From: Isoetes taiwanensis
Taxonomy: Eukaryota > Streptophyta > Lycopodiopsida > Isoetales > Isoetaceae
Assembly: GCA_021234155.1 (NCBI GenBank)
Contig: JAJEKV010000013.1
Location: forward strand, 18,847,873 to 18,911,872
Reading direction: 5' to 3'
Length of the DNA: 64,000 nt
The first letter of the stretch is position 1. The number at the start of each line of letters is the position of its first letter. Made by a program: the position numbers and the translations under genes. Shown here in pieces: positions 1-11,107 of this stretch. The notes under the pieces were generated by a model that saw nothing but the letters and a program-made list of their open reading frames with translations, ran no database searches and was not told where the DNA came from.

Positions 1-333
1 GAAATAATATCGGAGGATATAGAGTCGGTCCTTTTTAGTCGCCAAGACAAAAAGTTCAAGATGAAAGATTTTTTTTTCTTGGCGCCACCTTGGGAGAAGC
101 TTTTGAAAAGCGGCATGGAAGATTTCAAGTGATCAACTACACCATCAAGCCACCAAAGAATGAGAGGCTTCTAACGAACAAAGTCAACCTCTACATCAAA
201 GAGGAGCCACCGTCAAGGAGACGCAGGAAGTATCGGCGACTCGGAGAACGTTACCTTGCTACTTCAAGCAGCAGCGAGTGGATGAGCTTCTAGCAAGCTC
301 AAGCATCCGAGGCCATGGGGCCTAGTAGGTTAA
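1..333. other. Unassigned sequence at window edge
   Basis: An open frame of 67 codons on the plus strand (90-293) is rich in Lys, Arg and Glu but matches no family I recognise. It lies directly before a possible LTR start near 334, so it could be the last part of a retroelement's internal region. I see no domain motif. Confidence 0.2.
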
Positions 334-975
334 ATGTATGGACGGTAACATCCATATTGGGATTAGAAGGCATTTCGGATATTCTCATTTGAAAGGATGC
401 CCTAATATTGAGCTAAAAAGCGTCAAGATTGGGAAGGAAATGCATAGGAGTAACTAAAATTATACACACGATTGTTAACGGTCATCCAACGTATTGAAAC
501 CACTTGATGAGATTGATCTCCTCGCTAAGAAGGAATCATTACTAGGATAATTGTTGACCATGTATAAATCTAGCACCTCCAAAAGAATAATCCAACCAGA
601 AAGAAAGAGGTAATCTAACAAGTCCGGCCAACTTATTTACGATGGCATCAATTCGATTGGTAGGAATATTCCAAGAGTTTAAATAGCTAAGAAAGGGGAA
701 TCTCTAGAAATAAAAAGAATAATACATGTAAGGTACATCTAAAATAAGAATTATAGTAATCAAATAGTCTTTTGAGCCAAAAGGAATTGCCGTCATGACA
801 AAACCTTGTGGTTTAGAATCATTCTAGCTAAGTAGGTAACCAGTAACTACATTGAAATAAATGATAACATAACATGTGAATCAGATGGTTCTATATGTCG
901 GCTAAGGCTAGTAAATTAATCGCTAAGTAAGAAGGCGTTATAACCTCTTAAGGGAGAATAGATATGGCGTTGTGT
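334..975 (+). repeat. LTR-like repeat, copy A
   Basis: This stretch reappears in reverse complement at about 15,440-16,117. Shared blocks include ones around a GATTGATCTCCTCGCTAAGA-type segment (about 510-530) and an AACAAGTCCGGCCAACTT-type segment (about 618-636). By eye the identity is roughly 80-85 percent with small indels. Copy A begins near a TGTATGGACGG sequence, and TG is what an LTR start would show. No coding capacity is visible. It could be the 5' part of a long LTR or simply a dispersed non-autonomous repeat. The end near 975 is only where I stop seeing similarity. Confidence 0.6.
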
Positions 976-2395
976 ACAACGTCATTGAAAGGGTGAGGAC
1001 CATTTTCTTTTCGAAGAAAGTGGGGAGCTCAATCTTATGATTGAGCGTACTTGCATCGAATTGATCGACCCGTAGAATAGAGTTCACTCCGCAATGGCGG
1101 CGAATAGGCGTAAAGATAGATAGATAGATAGCTTCGGGGAGGCCTTCAAGCGGCGAGGCGACATGATAGCTAGCTACACCAATGAAGCGAGCAAAAGTAT
1201 GGGAGCAATGCAGCGACCAGGTCATCTCCAAAAAAAAAATTACTTTCGGCCACGGCTCAATAGGTGGATGCGTTCTAGCCTTAGGTAAGGTGTCGCATGT
1301 ATTATAAGCTTTAATGTGTCTTATTGATAAGTTAAATATAGATCCTAATAACTGCATAGAAATTGTTTGTAATGATATGTATCATAGGGAAATAAGTTAA
1401 ATAACAAGCGATAATGTGAGGTAGCATGTTAATTAATCCTTAGCAAGGATGCAATTCCTTCAAGGATAGCTATATGACCTCGGGGTCCTTATAAATATAA
1501 ATAGAAAATAGAATTGAGATATACTTAAGTGCATCTTAGGGATATACTTCCAAGGGTATCACGGGACTCATGGAAGAGAATAAGAAGCACATCTAATTCT
1601 TGTGTATGATAATTAAAAACCTTGTACATGTAACAATAGGTCTAAAAGCGGGGTTATTGTTTAAATAATCGCGATCTAAAAAGTCGTTAAATATTGCAAA
1701 GCTTAGAGTAAACATAATTGTACTATCTGGTAATGTATCCGATACTATGATAATATTAATTCATAAATATTACCTTAGGGTAATTATGTTAATCACATGC
1801 ATTAAAGGAGCCGACAAAAAATGGAAACAGGGCATGTCGATTTGTGTTTAGATTAGTTTCATGTGTAGTTAAGATTAATCACGCGATGCAACCTATGCTT
1901 GGTATGGATTGCATGCGTTGTTACCCGATGATGAGAGACCACTACGGTGATCTCTAGAAGTGGTGTAATGTCAATGTAGGCATGACCGCGTTTCGCTTTG
2001 GATGAGTGGAAGGTAGATTAGAAAAGTCTACTGCGTTTCCACGGGGTAGACGACCTCGAAGAAAGGAGGTCATTGAGAGATGCATTGATAGGAAAGGCAC
2101 CTTTAGCCCCATATATGCTTTGATAGGGGAGGAATCTATCCTTCCGCCCCATATCTGAGGAAAGGATATCCTCCACTTATTTGGGCAACTAGAGGTGTAG
2201 GCATGAGCGGCATATAGGCATATAAGTATTTGTCTCAAACCATAATGGAAGATTCACCCTCTTCCCACGCCTGGGAGATTAGCCATGCATCCATGTAGAT
2301 AGGTGGGGTGGTCACCATATAACCAAAATTTTATTAATAATTAATAATAGGTAGTAATCGACCTGCAGGCCAATAAGCTCTCGGAGGGCAAGGAG
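976..2395. other. AT-rich stretch without recognised gene
   Basis: No open frame here matches a known family. A short (GATA)n run lies at 1115-1130. Near 1765-1785 there is an ATTACCTTAGGGTAATT-type segment that recurs in the tandem repeat just downstream, so the region probably belongs to the same repeat. Confidence 0.5.
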
Positions 2396-2945
2396 GTCGG
2401 CTAAAAACTTGCAACACAAATTTTGTTATAATGTGTTGCAAAGGATGAAAGAGTACCTTAGAAGTGTAAATTTTGTATGAAATTGATAAACTTTGATAAA
2501 CTTAAATGTTGTATTAAGTAAGGTTAATAATTACCTTAGCGTGGATTAAGTTATGAAGTGATAAGTTAATGGGATAATGAAATAATGCTGTAATGTCTTA
2601 AACATTACCTTAGAGTAATTCTAATAATTAAGATAGTAAGTATGTAATTATAGATATTGTAAAATTAATCTGAGGATTTTTAAGGTCGAAGACTTGCAAC
2701 ACAAATTTTGTTGGAATGTGTTGCAAGGAATGAAGAGTACCTTAAATAATAATTGTATATGAAAGTGTTAAATTGTGATAAACTAAATGTTGTGATAACG
2801 GAGACTAATAAGTACCTTGTTTTAGTAGAGGTTACGAATTGACAAGTTATTTGATAATGTAATGGCGTAATAATGATCTAAAAATATTACCTTAAGGTAA
2901 TCTTAATAAAAGTGTAAGTATTATAGTAGTATATTGTATGCATCG
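2396..2945 (+). repeat. Tandem repeat, two units of about 288 bp
   Basis: Two diverged direct copies start at about 2396 and 2684. Each opens with GTCG, then ACTTGCAACACAAATTTTGT, then a TGTGTTGCAA block, and ends with an ATTACCTTA-GGTAAT block. The units contain a short inverted pair (TTGCAACACA / TGTGTTGCAA) that could form a stem. They look non-coding. They may be part of a long LTR that begins near 334. Confidence 0.75.
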
Positions 2946-3170
2946 GGGTGATTGATTGCGGGGATAGGAAGATTCCAAGGTGGGGAGACCCATGATCTTT
3001 TGAGGGGCGGCATCAACCCAAGGTGGGGAGAATGTGGCGTTCGGCCACGATTATCGGTCCCGGGGCGTATCTTTGTCTTGCCCGAAATCAGCGTACCGCG
3101 CCACCCGTGACCGTGTGCGGTACGACGCGTATAGCCAGGCGGGTAGCCCTAGGGGGCAACTTGCAAGGAG

Positions 3171-3345
3171 TGTGCATTTATTAATGTGCACATTCACCCA
3201 TGTGCACATTTATCTAGATGCACATTTTCCCATGTGGACACTTTATGCCAAGTGGGCCATACCCAAGTGTGCAATTAATGTGCACATTTACCAATATGCA
3301 CATTAATGTGGGCACACCTTTCCATGTGGGCACATTTTGCCACCT
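3171..3345 (+). repeat. Short irregular repeats of a TGTGCACATT motif
   Basis: The palindromic core TGTGCACA or close variants (ATGCACATT, GTGGGCACA) occur about eight times in 175 bp with spacing of 15-30 bp. The block sits after a GC-rich stretch and before a T-rich and CTAGGGTTT-containing segment, a layout like an LTR U3 region with clustered upstream elements. No direct evidence of promoter function is available. Confidence 0.6.
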
Positions 3346-4565
3346 AGCCATTAAAGGCAAGTGGGTCCATTCCCAATTATCCCACATGCCTAGAGGGGAT
3401 AATTGGAAACCCTAGCCACCCCATGTCTATTTAGGAGGGGAAACCCTAACTTGCCCATTTTTTTTCGTTTCTAGGGTTTTAGAGCTCTGTTTTTGGTTTG
3501 CCTCAAGAGCCAAAACCGCCTTCAGAACCACCAGAGAGAGCTGCATCATTAGTTTCCCTTGATTCGAGCATTTCAAGGCGGGGATGGTGAACTTCAGTCG
3601 AGGAGGAGGAACTCAAGGATTAGGTATTTAGGCAATTTAATAGCTTAAACCATCTTTTAGTCATTGAATCAATAGGTTTAGCCTATTAAATTGCCCATAG
3701 CTTGACCCTCTAGATCTCTAGATAGCGGAGACTCTAACTAAAGAACCTAGCAGCTATGATATAGATTAGATCTAGTTCTTTAGTTCTTACGTGATATATA
3801 TGGATGATGTATCTCTATGAACTCCTTGTATTGGGAAGGGGTAGAGACCCAAAAAGCTTGGTAGTAGATGCTCCTAGATTAGCCTCTCTAGCACACTATA
3901 GATTAGGCACGTGTGCAAGAACCACACCTGGTTTGTGGGTGAAGGGCGGTGGCTAAGAAGGAGATTCGGTGTCCGGACTCTTGAGCGATCCCTCACGGTG
4001 TGTAAGGCCTACGGGGATCATTGTGACTAGGTCTCCAGCAATGGCTTGCCAGCGCGTGTGGGCAAGGCATGGGCTCATTTGCCCTAGTGGGGTGGTGGAT
4101 ATGACCTTCGGTGAGTTCAAGTCGAATAAGAGGCGTGGCCCTCTAGTCACCTTGAGTCGGCATGTAGATCTCCTCTGGGAGTGATCCCTACACGCCCCAT
4201 CTGGCGGGGAGATGTAACCAGAAGCGTAGCCCCTTTGGCTATGCACCCGGTGAGCTACGGTCGGGTCCCAATACTTTTCAGCCTACTACAGCCAAAGTGT
4301 GCAATGTGGAGGGGAGGATGGAGTGGACAACCCTAAGCCATGTTCTTATGCGACCAAATCCATTTGCCATGAATTAAATGCGCAATGAACTCTGGAGACC
4401 CAAGCCGGTTGGTCATCCCCTTGAAGTCACGAGCCTTGGGTAGGATCCTTATGTATGATCTTGATCATTGTCTATCGCATTTGTTGATGCACCACCCTCG
4501 AGGTGGATATGTGATTATGTTGTATCTTAACGACATGTATGTTTTGCGCTTCATGCCTAGGTAGG
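3346..4565. other. No recognised gene
   Basis: The region holds pieces such as AAACCCTAACTTGCCC and a CTAGGGTTTTAGAG stretch like plant leader or LTR R/U5 sequence, but no primer-binding site, poly-purine tract or recognisable protein. Open frames of 70-98 codons on both strands overlap each other and look like chance. Confidence 0.4.
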
Positions 4566-5086
4566 CCAGGAGGCGGTAAAATGACCCCTTCACTCTTCCC
4601 CAATGGGACTCGTTGCGAATGCGGTGATTGTGGAGGGCCCCGTGTATCGGTATGGAGCTGGTATGGGGATGAACTCCTGCTTGTATACGGTGGTGCAATC
4701 GTATACCAGTAGGGGCGTCACATATACCGATGACAATAACGAGAATCGCGCTCGGTGACACAGCGGGCCGATCCGGAGAATGATGACGGACATAGAGAAG
4801 TACCGCAGTGAAAGAGGGTTATTAATATGATCCGTACAAAAGCGGGACCCCATACAAATTGTTGATTAAAAGCGATTAATAACGGCCATCATCCTTTGCC
4901 GCGACTAATGGCCGGGCGGGATCTTTGGTAATAATAGGAAAAAGTCACCTTCCGAGAAAAGGCTACATCATAACAGCGTGATGTGCTAGTAGCGCCCTTT
5001 TAGGGAGCTCGCCCATGCTACACAAGTCCAGGGGCCTCGCGGCACAAGGGGCATTAATGTATATTCTATTCTATATCCTAGGTAGT
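4566..5086 (+). mobile_element. 3' fragment of a LINE (same family as 21.7-25.0 kb)
   Basis: This plus-strand piece is the reverse complement of the 3' part of the LINE at 21.7-25.0 kb. Shared landmarks include an ATAGAGAAGTAC / GAAAGAGGG block (about 4790-4825), an ACAAATTGTT-GATTAAAAGC block (about 4853-4873), a CTACATCATAACAGCGTGATGTGC-type block (about 4964-4987) and a GGGGCATTAATGT end followed by an ATTCT-type tail. A stretch near 4610-4650 reads TRCECGDCGG and may be the remnant of the C-terminal zinc motif. The copy is severely 5'-truncated, as is usual for LINEs. Confidence 0.75.
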
Positions 5087-6521
5087 ATTTTCTCGGTCAT
5101 ATCCAGCTCGAACGTTTGTTCAAAAACGAGATCTGAAAAGCATGTTAGCTGGCATTTGCATTGAAGATATTAGATCTACCTCTATTTTGCCTCTGCTCTT
5201 TAGATGATGTTGTACCACAATGACTTCGGCCAATAGTTCTGTGCCATCTTCTATCACTTACTAAAAGAACTTGATCTTCAACCTATCTTTCTCCATTATC
5301 GGTGTCTTCTCACAGTAGTTTTTGGGCTCTTTCTCCATTATCGGTGTCTTCTCACAGCAGTTTTTTGGTCTCAGTTCCCTCCCTTCCCACCCTAAGTTGT
5401 TTACATTCATGTTTTTTTCATTTTGATTTGTGATTCTATATCGCGTGGCTCGCGTGACTAACCCCTTTGTATTTGAGAGATTATGTTGTTTTAAGATATG
5501 ATGTTATGTCGCGTGGCTTCGTGTGACCAGCCCTTCTCTTATTGGAGGATTGTGATTTGTCATGGACCAGCCCCTTGGGAGGCTTAGCCCGTCGGGCGTG
5601 ATGGCTTCTATTTTTGAGTTAATTGCTTCTTTTTATCTTTGTTTCTTTTCAAGTCATCTCATCCGGCTATGGTGACTTTGTTAAGTTACTTTTCTAACGA
5701 ATTCGTCTAATGTATTACGTTTGTTTTCTTTTCTCCTAAGTTTTGGTGATCATGCCTATCTATTTCTTTTGTCCAGACTCTCCCATAGAGTTTGAGATGA
5801 ATCGTAAATTACGCGGCCTCCATCTCGTGCTTCCTCGACTTTTTCTTCAATTATCTCAACTTTGATGGCGGGGCCTTTCTTTGGGAGCCATCGGCGAAAG
5901 TTTATCATTAGGGTTTTCCTCGAAAACTTGAAAGGGCGGGGTTTTTCATCCGGTGATAAACTTTCGCCACATTGCCTCCTATTTGCCTTTCTTACTTTCA
6001 CGCCGTCTTAAGGGGCTGGGTTGTTCCTATGGCGGGTTCCCTTATGATTATTAGTCGTGGTCGGATCGAATTGGTGTGTGGTGGACTACCCTACCCTCCA
6101 CCTTAGATATTTTTAAAATGTTTGTACAACTAGCTTTGTGATGAAAGGTATGCCTATCTATCCGGCCTGTTTTTCCCCTCCAGACGAGTCTCTCACCAAA
6201 ATTTATAATTTGTTATATTTTGAATTCTGATTATTTTCTAAGATTAGACTTAGTAGTTATTTAAAAATATTCATAAGGTTCTTAATTTATAGTATATTTA
6301 ATGGTTTTGGCACTATTCATAAAGCTTTGCTTCTGTGCCCACCTCTGCAAGACTTCTGAGCCACACCCTTGAGCTTGTACTGTAACAGGTACTTACCAGC
6401 TATTAAGCGTAGTTTAGATAATTCATGAAGGAATACACAAACAAAGGTAACATTTTTTAGTATCCGACACCAGGTACAAATCTACACATCATAAGGGAGT
6501 CCCATCCCTGGACGTTAAAAG
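5087..6521. other. Unassigned, with a 42-bp tandem duplication
   Basis: A segment beginning CTTTCTCCATTATCGGTGTC is present twice in tandem at about 5287-5328 and 5329-5370. Further on, variants of a TCGCGTGGCT-CGTGTGA segment occur twice (about 5443-5458 and 5509-5524). An 81-codon minus-strand frame (5756-6001) is Lys/Arg/Glu-rich but not recognised. Confidence 0.4.
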
Positions 6522-6667
<146 letters not shown>

Positions 6668-6759
6668 ATAATTTGGGGAAGATAAAATCCATCACACAAT
6701 ATGTCTCATGGCAGGTTGCTTAAACTGCCACATTCGAGGTCATGTGTTCAAGTATGGCC

Positions 6760-6825
6760 AACATTGGTCTAGTAATAAGGGACCTTAAAACCCATTGCCC
6801 CGAGATCACGGGTTCAAGTCTGAGC
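6760..6825 (+). mobile_element. Possible tRNA-derived SINE head (pol III A and B boxes)
   Basis: A TGGTCTAGTAATAAGG stretch (6765-6780) resembles an A box and GGTTCAAGTC (6811-6820) resembles a B box. The spacing of about 31-45 bp is normal for tRNA-like pol III promoters. A second B-box-like GTGTTCAAGT lies at 6744-6753. The rest does not fold into a convincing tRNA by eye. It could be a decayed SINE or chance. Confidence 0.35.
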
Positions 6826-6887
6826 AATTGGTCCTGCGGTAGAGACCTAAATCTGCCATATGTTCCTGGCACAAGGTTTCATGGCTA

Positions 6888-7222
6888 GGTAGTAGATTGG
6901 CTTCCACGTGATGCAGAATGTGAATGTGATATGAAAGCTTCTAGTATCCTTGTTAAACATGTGATGTAGGTAGAGAAATAGAATTTGTATGTTATAAATA
7001 TAGAAAAGTGGAATGATATAAATAGTAGGCATTTGCTTGAGTACGGCTAAGTAGTAGATTGGCTTCCACTGGCTTCCTGGCTTCCACGTGATGCAGAATG
7101 TGAATGTGATATGAAAGCTTCTAGTATCCTTGTTAAACATGTGATGTAGATAGAGAAATAGAATTTGTATGTTATAAATATAGAAAAGTGGAATGATATA
7201 AATAGTAGGCATTTGCTTGAGT
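6888..7222 (+). repeat. Tandem duplication, period about 180 bp
   Basis: The unit runs from a TAGTAGATTGGCTTCCACGT-type start through a TAGTAGGCATTTGCTTGAGTA end. It is present twice with near-identity. The landmark CTTCCACGTGATGCAGAATG lies at 6901 and 7081. Between the copies there is a small extra GGCTTCC triplication. The 121-codon minus-strand open frame across it is itself duplicated and is a by-product. Confidence 0.95.
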
Positions 7223-7398
7223 AATATTAAGTTATGATAACTATCTTCTATAGTAAAAATAAATTGCAGGAAATCATTGCATCTATTTGGTTCCTCAATT
7301 ATAACGAAGTCACATCTATGTGGACTTATTTTGGGACATTGACAAGTGGGTCAATTAAGTGTTGAAGCTTAAATTGAATTGAATTGTATCTATAAATA

Positions 7399-7426
7399 GG
7401 ATGGATGGATGGATGGATGGATGGAT
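7399..7426. repeat. (GGAT)n microsatellite
   Basis: Seven GGAT units. Just downstream is TTTTAACGTCCATGG. On the minus strand this reads CCATGGACGTTAAAAG followed by the simple repeat, the same junction motif as at 6.5 kb. Confidence 0.95.
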
Positions 7427-7440
7427 ATTCTTTTAACGTC

Positions 7441-8540
7441 CATGGAGAAGTTGGAAGAGGGACAATAAGGGGACACATATGCATATTGAAGATTAAAAAG
7501 GCCCATGGTTGAGGAAGATGGGCAAGGTGTTTTAGAAAAATTTTGTTATTAAGTAGATTTGATGAGTAGTTGGCATGGTTGATGTGAACTTATGAATACT
7601 GTTAGAAATATTCGCATTGTTGTCGATACTCTAGAACCATGTGCATTGTTGTTATACACTAGAACGATGTTCATTGTTGTTGATACTATTACAGAATTGT
7701 TCATATTTATTATTATTTCTTATAAGGTGCATATGTTTGTTTGGCTTATAGCTTGAAGAGTTGTATGAAGCGAGTGTCAAGTTTCTAGACTTAGATATTA
7801 TTGAGTTGTCGGAATACACTATATGTGATTAAGTTAGTTGAGGTTTAATGTTGGGTTTTCCAAGGACATATATGTCGAATAGATTCTATGTGCTTGAATA
7901 ACATAGAAAAGTATGGCAACTTACCTTCTAGTCCTAGTCATATTTCATGTGGTCATCTAAGCCAGAATGGACATGTGTTCTAATGATTTAAAGTCATAGG
8001 GATGTGTTGTTTCTCTCATTTGGAGTTTGGTATTTCAACTTGAGCATGTAGATATTCTGGATTGCTTAAAATAGACAGATTACAAGGAAACTTTGTGCAG
8101 CCTATATACCCTTTTATATGGCACCAAAATTTTGCTAACAGCATCTTGGCATTGGCATCTATCATAAAGATCTTCAATCTCACCAAAATGCTAACAATGG
8201 CTAACTTTCTGCTTTGCATATGCATATGAAAAGCTGGATTTATGTAATAAGTTGAGAAATAGTGAACGAAGTGTGTCATTAATTACATCAAGCTCGCCTT
8301 CGTCTTGTTTGTAACTATGAATAAAAAAATGAAAGGGGGAAAAGGTTAAAGCAAATAAAATGGAAAAACTAGAAAGGTGAAAAGAACTAAAAAAATGAAA
8401 TAGAAATAAACTTATTGAAATTGTAAATCATTGAAAGAATCTAGAAATAGAACTTGAAATTGTGCATGTAAGATGTCACTGCTTTGTGAGTGATGAGCAG
8501 GCAAAAGACTTTCTTAAACCATTCCTCATGCATGTACTTG
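7441..8540. other. AT-rich stretch without recognised gene
   Basis: No protein family is recognised on either strand. A loose ATTGTTGTTGATACT-type motif recurs around 7615-7690, giving a short irregular repeat. Confidence 0.5.
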
Positions 8541-8779
8541 CATGAACCCTAAACCCTTATGGACTTATCCAATTCAAAGATGGACGATGGTTCTAGTGAG
8601 GGAACTAGTAATCCGCAGTCTGATAAGGAAAGTAATGAGCAACTGGCTGCTAAACTGGCTGAATGCAGAATATGGGGGATATCCTTGTCAAAATGCCATT
8701 TTGTAGTAGCTTCCTCATGTTCATCGACAAATTCCATTGTTCAAAACCCATATCAAAAAAATCCCATCATTGTAGCTGC

Positions 8780-9085
8780 GTTTGTGAAGCAAGCGGACCC
8801 GACAACATTGCGGCATTCGCGTTAGTCGCAAAATGCGGCTGCACATTCTCTTTGCGATCGCGAATAGGCATTTCGCTGCCACTGCCTTTTTGCACAACTT
8901 GCAACATGCGGCCGCAATGTCCGGGCCGCAAATGTGCTTTTGGCAGATGCAACATTCACAAGGCATATGCAAACTAGCAAAACTTAGAAGCAAACTTTTC
9001 TGGCCATGCATCTGGAGAAGCAGAAAATGGGGACACTACGATTTATACAAAGCCGCGTCGATGACCTTTTGCGGCCGCATCACTT
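8780..9085. other. CpG-rich block with NotI-like GCGGCCGC sites
   Basis: Within AT-rich surroundings this 300-bp block is rich in CG dinucleotides and in GCGGC/GCCGC words (for example near 8909 and 9073). Several frames stay open on both strands because AT-rich stop codons are scarce there. I do not recognise any protein. An 88-codon plus-strand frame starting at 8559 could be a first exon but has no supporting motif. Confidence 0.45.
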
Positions 9086-10178
9086 TCCAACGACTTTCTA
9101 CCTGCCATCTTTTTTTTCTACATATAAAATGCATATTTTTGCAAAAAAAAGAGGGGAGTTTCATACTCATATATTTAATGTACCATTGGGTTTTGGGATC
9201 TATAATTGCCATCCATTTATCAATGGAAGGGGATATGGAGATAAGAGCAGACGATATATAGAGCGGACAAAGTACTTGCCTTTGTGAATATCCTCATGAC
9301 AACTCCATGGCACCCTTTCCATGACGCTGACTTCTACTCTGAGAGACAAGTTCTCTGCCACCTTCTCCCATACATTTACATCCCAACGTGAGAGTAAGAA
9401 TTTTGCTTTAAACACTGACCACCTTCATACCATACTTGAATTGAGACGACACTTGCTAGAGCCCACCATCTCTGCATTAGGGGATGAATAGATGCAGTGA
9501 ATGGGGGAGCTAAGGGGTCTGACGGCAATGGTGCCCATTACCACGGAATATCTAGGAGAGCATGGGTGGATGGACACGACTAAAATAGATGTCTGACCCA
9601 ATCCCATGCTGCCAATAATCCTCGAAGAAAAGCAGATGCATTTGGAAAAGGCAAGAGGGTGAAATAAAAAGCCCAGAGAAGAACTGGTTTGACTGCCTTC
9701 TTCCCTAGAGGAGTACAATGACTGAGAGTGATGTAAATTACTGTCTGAATTCCAATCTGAGCATACACAAGCGTAGGAACTCCCAACTGACACTGTCATA
9801 TGCAAAATCACGTTTAAAATACACCACAGGATGATTTCGTCGACGTGCCCAATAGATCCCCTCATATATCTATTCACTGAAACAATAACTTGGATATGCA
9901 TTGAAAGAACAAAAACATTTACTATAATGAATCTGATAATGAGTAATCTATGCTTTGGACAACTAAGTATAGCTTATAGAACTAGTACATGCATATGTAG
10001 CCATATTAAGGCTACATGAGGTCGAAATGGACGACTTAAATGCATGTAAATGCTCTTCTCTACAGGAAGTAGCATATCTTTTTTATCTAATTTATTCATC
10101 TACTTGGCAACTCTTGTTTGCTCTATATATATGTGCACAAGCTCCTTATTAGCAGAATACTATACTACTAGTAACGGG
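9086..10178. other. Unassigned; one 158-codon minus-strand frame
   Basis: The longest open frame (9425-9901, minus) is Ser-, Cys- and Ile-rich with no motif I can name, and an alternative frame overlaps it for 68 codons. I do not call it a gene. Confidence 0.35.
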
Positions 10179-10197
10179 TGCCCGGCGTTGCCGGGCA
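10179..10197. other. Perfect GC-rich hairpin, possible Helitron end
   Basis: TGCCCGGC and GCCGGGCA form an 8-bp stem around a GTT loop, embedded in AT-rich DNA and preceded by ACTATACTACTAGTAACGGG. Plant Helitrons carry short GC-rich hairpins near their ends, often with a G-T-T loop, but the diagnostic TC start and CTRR end are not shown here. A related hairpin lies at 21,012-21,022. Confidence 0.35.
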
Positions 10198-10728
10198 TAA
10201 ATAGAATTTGTGATAAACTCAAGAAATGGTGGTGAAAATTAGAAATGTATACGCCCCTCGAGGAAAACGAAGTGCAGATAATAAAGATTCATCAGCAAAT
10301 CTAGGTGTATGGATCAACAAAATGTCAAAGAGGTTGGTGTGTTGACCTATGTTGATTTTGGTTTTTATGGAAACAATCCGTTAGGTGGAAATGGTTAGGC
10401 GGAAATGGTTTATGTGTATTACACATTGTGATCCAAGGCTACTGAATAGCTTCTTTTACAACGTATCATGAAGTTATGGGATGCACATGATAACTCAACT
10501 TTGTACAACGCAACTGAAGCCATAAATCGATTGGGCGGAACTATAGTTACTGTCGGGCATAAGGACGGTTTTACTATTGTGAGGCATCGAGTTGTAAACA
10601 TGGCTTTTGTAAACATGGCTTTTAGGAAGAAGTTGCACGATTAATTTTGTGCAAAAGTAGCCATATTAGTGTTGAATGTTATGGTCCTTGTAGTTAAATG
10701 TATGCATAAGGCATATGCTGGGGAGACA

Positions 10729-11107
10729 ATGTCAGACATAGCAGCCTATCAGTAGATAAGGGAGATCTATCGACAGCAGGAACCTATCATTTCAGAGGAG
10801 GAGTTCCAGCAGATACAGAGCACACTGTACAAGCCAGGGAGGGGCCCAAGCTCAAGCCGGGCAGTTCGAGCCAGGAGCATGAGGGAAGGGTCCAGCAGCA
10901 TCAACTTGGACAATGCAACCAGCATGTGGAGAGACCATGAAGATCTTATGGCAGTAGATGCCTACGGCGGAGCGGCTATTCAGTATTTGTTACAGCATGC
11001 CAGTCTCTTCACTTTGGCTTATCCTTCGTCAGTGCCACGTCATGTGGAGCTGTTTAATGCCTCTTTTGAAAGGCTCTGTGGAGGTCTTGCATATGGCAAG
11101 AGACCCG
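10729..11107 (+). pseudogene. Exon-like fragment of unknown gene
   Basis: A continuous frame of about 126 codons starts at ATG 10,729, is interrupted only by a TAG at 10,753-10,755, and ends at a plausible splice donor (GT at 11,108). The composition is balanced and protein-like, with EEEFQQIQSTLY and later GGAAIQYLLQHASLF. The single TAG could have come from CAG by one C-to-T change. I do not recognise the family. It may be a captured host exon or part of a DNA transposon's second protein. The reading frame and the donor are directly visible; the rest is inference. Confidence 0.4.

Noticed and set aside
6761-6825. Functional tRNA gene
   Set aside because: A and B boxes are present but I could not draw an acceptor stem or anticodon arm. 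A SINE relic is more likely.
6847-7212. 121-codon minus-strand frame with an internal peptide repeat
   Set aside because: The peptide repeat simply follows the 180-bp DNA duplication, and the sequence is AT-rich with low complexity.
8780-9085. CpG-island promoter
   Set aside because: The block is CpG-rich, but there is no recognisable downstream gene, TATA box or leader, and plants rarely use CpG islands as promoters.
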